Assembly: GCA_934699415.1 (NCBI GenBank)
Contig: CAKUWO010000028.1
Location: forward strand, 1 to 14,635
Direction: 5' to 3'
Source: an uncultured Erysipelotrichaceae bacterium
Lineage (GTDB): Bacteria; Bacillota_I; Bacilli_A; Erysipelotrichales; Erysipelotrichaceae
DNA length: 14,635 bases
The notes under the pieces were generated by a model. It did not search any database. It was not told the origin of the DNA and saw only the letters and a list, made by a program, of their open reading frames with translations. The stretch's first letter is position 1. Each line of letters starts with the position of its first letter. A program made the translations under genes and the position numbers. Positions 13,982 through 14,635 of the stretch are shown piece by piece.

Positions 13982-14539
13982 ATGAAAAAACATGTTTATA
14001 TTAATGCTCCCATTACCATTACTTTTGTAGTTCTATGTACCATTGTTACTATTATCGGAATGTCTAATGGTGACCTTTTAATGCAATTCTTCGCAACCTA
14101 CCCTTCTTCTCCTTTAAATCCAATGCTTTATATAAGACTATTTACTCATATATTTGGGCATGTAGACTTCAATCATCTGGTAAGTAATATGTCTTATATT
14201 CTTCTTTTAGGACCAATCTTAGAAGAAAAATATCATGATCGTTTAATTGTCATTATTGTTGTTGTAGCTTTAGTTACTGGTATTATTCACAATATCATCG
14301 CAACTGATGCTTTACTTGGTGCAAGTGGAGTTGTCTTTGCTTTCATCTTGCTTTCATCAATTACTGGTAAGCAAAAAGGCATTCCATTAACTCTTATCTT
14401 AATTACTATTTTATATATTGGAAATGAAATTATAACCGGTCTTACAAGAGTTGATACCATCTCTCATCTAACTCATATTATCGGTGGTATAAGTGGTGCA
14501 ACAATGGGTTTATTATTCAAAGATAAAGAAAATCAATAA
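13982..14539 (+). CDS. Rhomboid family intramembrane serine protease
   Basis: A 185-residue integral membrane protein with about six hydrophobic segments. The catalytic pair is visible: Ser115 in GASGVVF (113-119) and His165 in HLTHIIGG (162-169). The conserved HLVSNM (65-70) supplies the His/Asn that stabilise the oxyanion. It would cleave membrane-spanning substrates within the bilayer; the substrate is unknown. I chose ATG 13982 (MKKHVYINAP), since positive residues lead directly into the first membrane segment. An upstream in-frame ATG at 13955 would add nine unremarkable residues, has no SD and lies inside the shared promoter region. Confidence 0.9.
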   Translation: MKKHVYINAPITITFVVLCTIVTIIGMSNGDLLMQFFATYPSSPLNPMLYIRLFTHIFGHVDFNHLVSNMSYILLLGPILEEKYHDRLIVIIVVVALVTGIIHNIIATDALLGASGVVFAFILLSSITGKQKGIPLTLILITILYIGNEIITGLTRVDTISHLTHIIGGISGATMGLLFKDKENQ

Positions 14540-14544
14540 AACTA

Positions 14545-14574
14545 AAATATCGTATGGTTATCCATACGATATTT
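14545..14574. terminator. Bidirectional terminator after the rhomboid gene
   Basis: A perfect 13-bp stem (AAATATCGTATGG with CCATACGATATTT) and a 4-nt loop, with T-rich tails on both sides. It separates the rhomboid gene from the convergent minus-strand gene at the right edge, whose stop codon overlaps the end of the stem. Confidence 0.85.
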
Positions 14575-14635
14575 ATTTCTTGTAATAACGGTAATAGGCT
14601 TCATCTTTATCATTGTCAATAAAGCTATTATCATC
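14573..14635 (-). CDS. 3' end of an unidentified minus-strand gene
   Basis: An open minus-strand frame enters from the right edge and ends at TAA (14575-14573), giving the last 20 residues of a protein. The tail is acidic then aromatic and basic: DDNSFIDNDKDEA, then YYRYYKK. The position directly after a bidirectional terminator supports a true gene end. Too short to identify. Confidence 0.6.
   Translation of the reverse strand, partial: DDNSFIDNDKDEAYYRYYKK

Overview
The window looks like chromosome from a low-GC, standard-code bacterium of the Bacillota or a Mollicutes-adjacent lineage. The sequence is AT-rich, Trp is encoded by TGG, TGA is used as a stop (for example in the patatin gene), Shine-Dalgarno (SD) sites of the AAGGAGG type are common, and the PcrA, CmpB-like and activase/dehydratase families fit a gut-type or otherwise anaerobic Firmicute. 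No mobile element, CRISPR array or rRNA is visible. Genes are packed tightly, often with start/stop overlaps, and mostly lie on the minus strand.

Layout in minus-strand order from 5700 down: a class I SAM-dependent (rRNA-type) methyltransferase, an RluA-family pseudouridine synthase and a membrane-anchored VanY-like protein form an overlapping three-gene operon. The VanY-like protein has lost all its zinc and catalytic residues. Just after the vanY-like stop lies an unlisted small unit: a promoter, an SD, a 29-codon ORF and a terminator whose 5' arm contains the ORF's stop codon. It is followed at once by an ankyrin-repeat gene and a translationally coupled EF-G-like GTPase gene. This resembles a leader-peptide attenuator upstream of a translation-factor operon. 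At the left edge a bidirectional hairpin ends the EF-G-like unit, and a minus-strand promoter points out of the window.

On the plus strand, pcrA (5778-7898) diverges from the methyltransferase gene and converges on a second minus-strand operon (12827 down to 7919). That operon holds a 972-residue protein with two HgdC/BadF-type ATPase domains plus a cysteine-rich C-terminal domain, a 409-residue 2-hydroxyacyl-CoA dehydratase-like (COG3581-type) protein, and a CmpB-like membrane protein. Together they look like an ATP-driven low-potential reductase of unknown substrate. A plus-strand tRNA-His(GTG) with its own promoter and terminator follows. Next comes a minus-strand patatin-like lipase divergent from a plus-strand rhomboid protease, and finally the 3' end of an unidentified minus-strand gene.

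The most interesting observations are: (1) the small-ORF/terminator/ankyrin/EF-G-like arrangement; (2) three genes (methyltransferase, patatin, rhomboid) with no SD and a -10-like hexamer exactly 6 nt before the ATG, suggesting leaderless mRNAs beside SD-rich operon genes; (3) the VanY pseudo-peptidase; (4) the split, tandem-activase reductase operon coupled to a membrane protein. All functional statements rest on motif recognition only; no database search was run.
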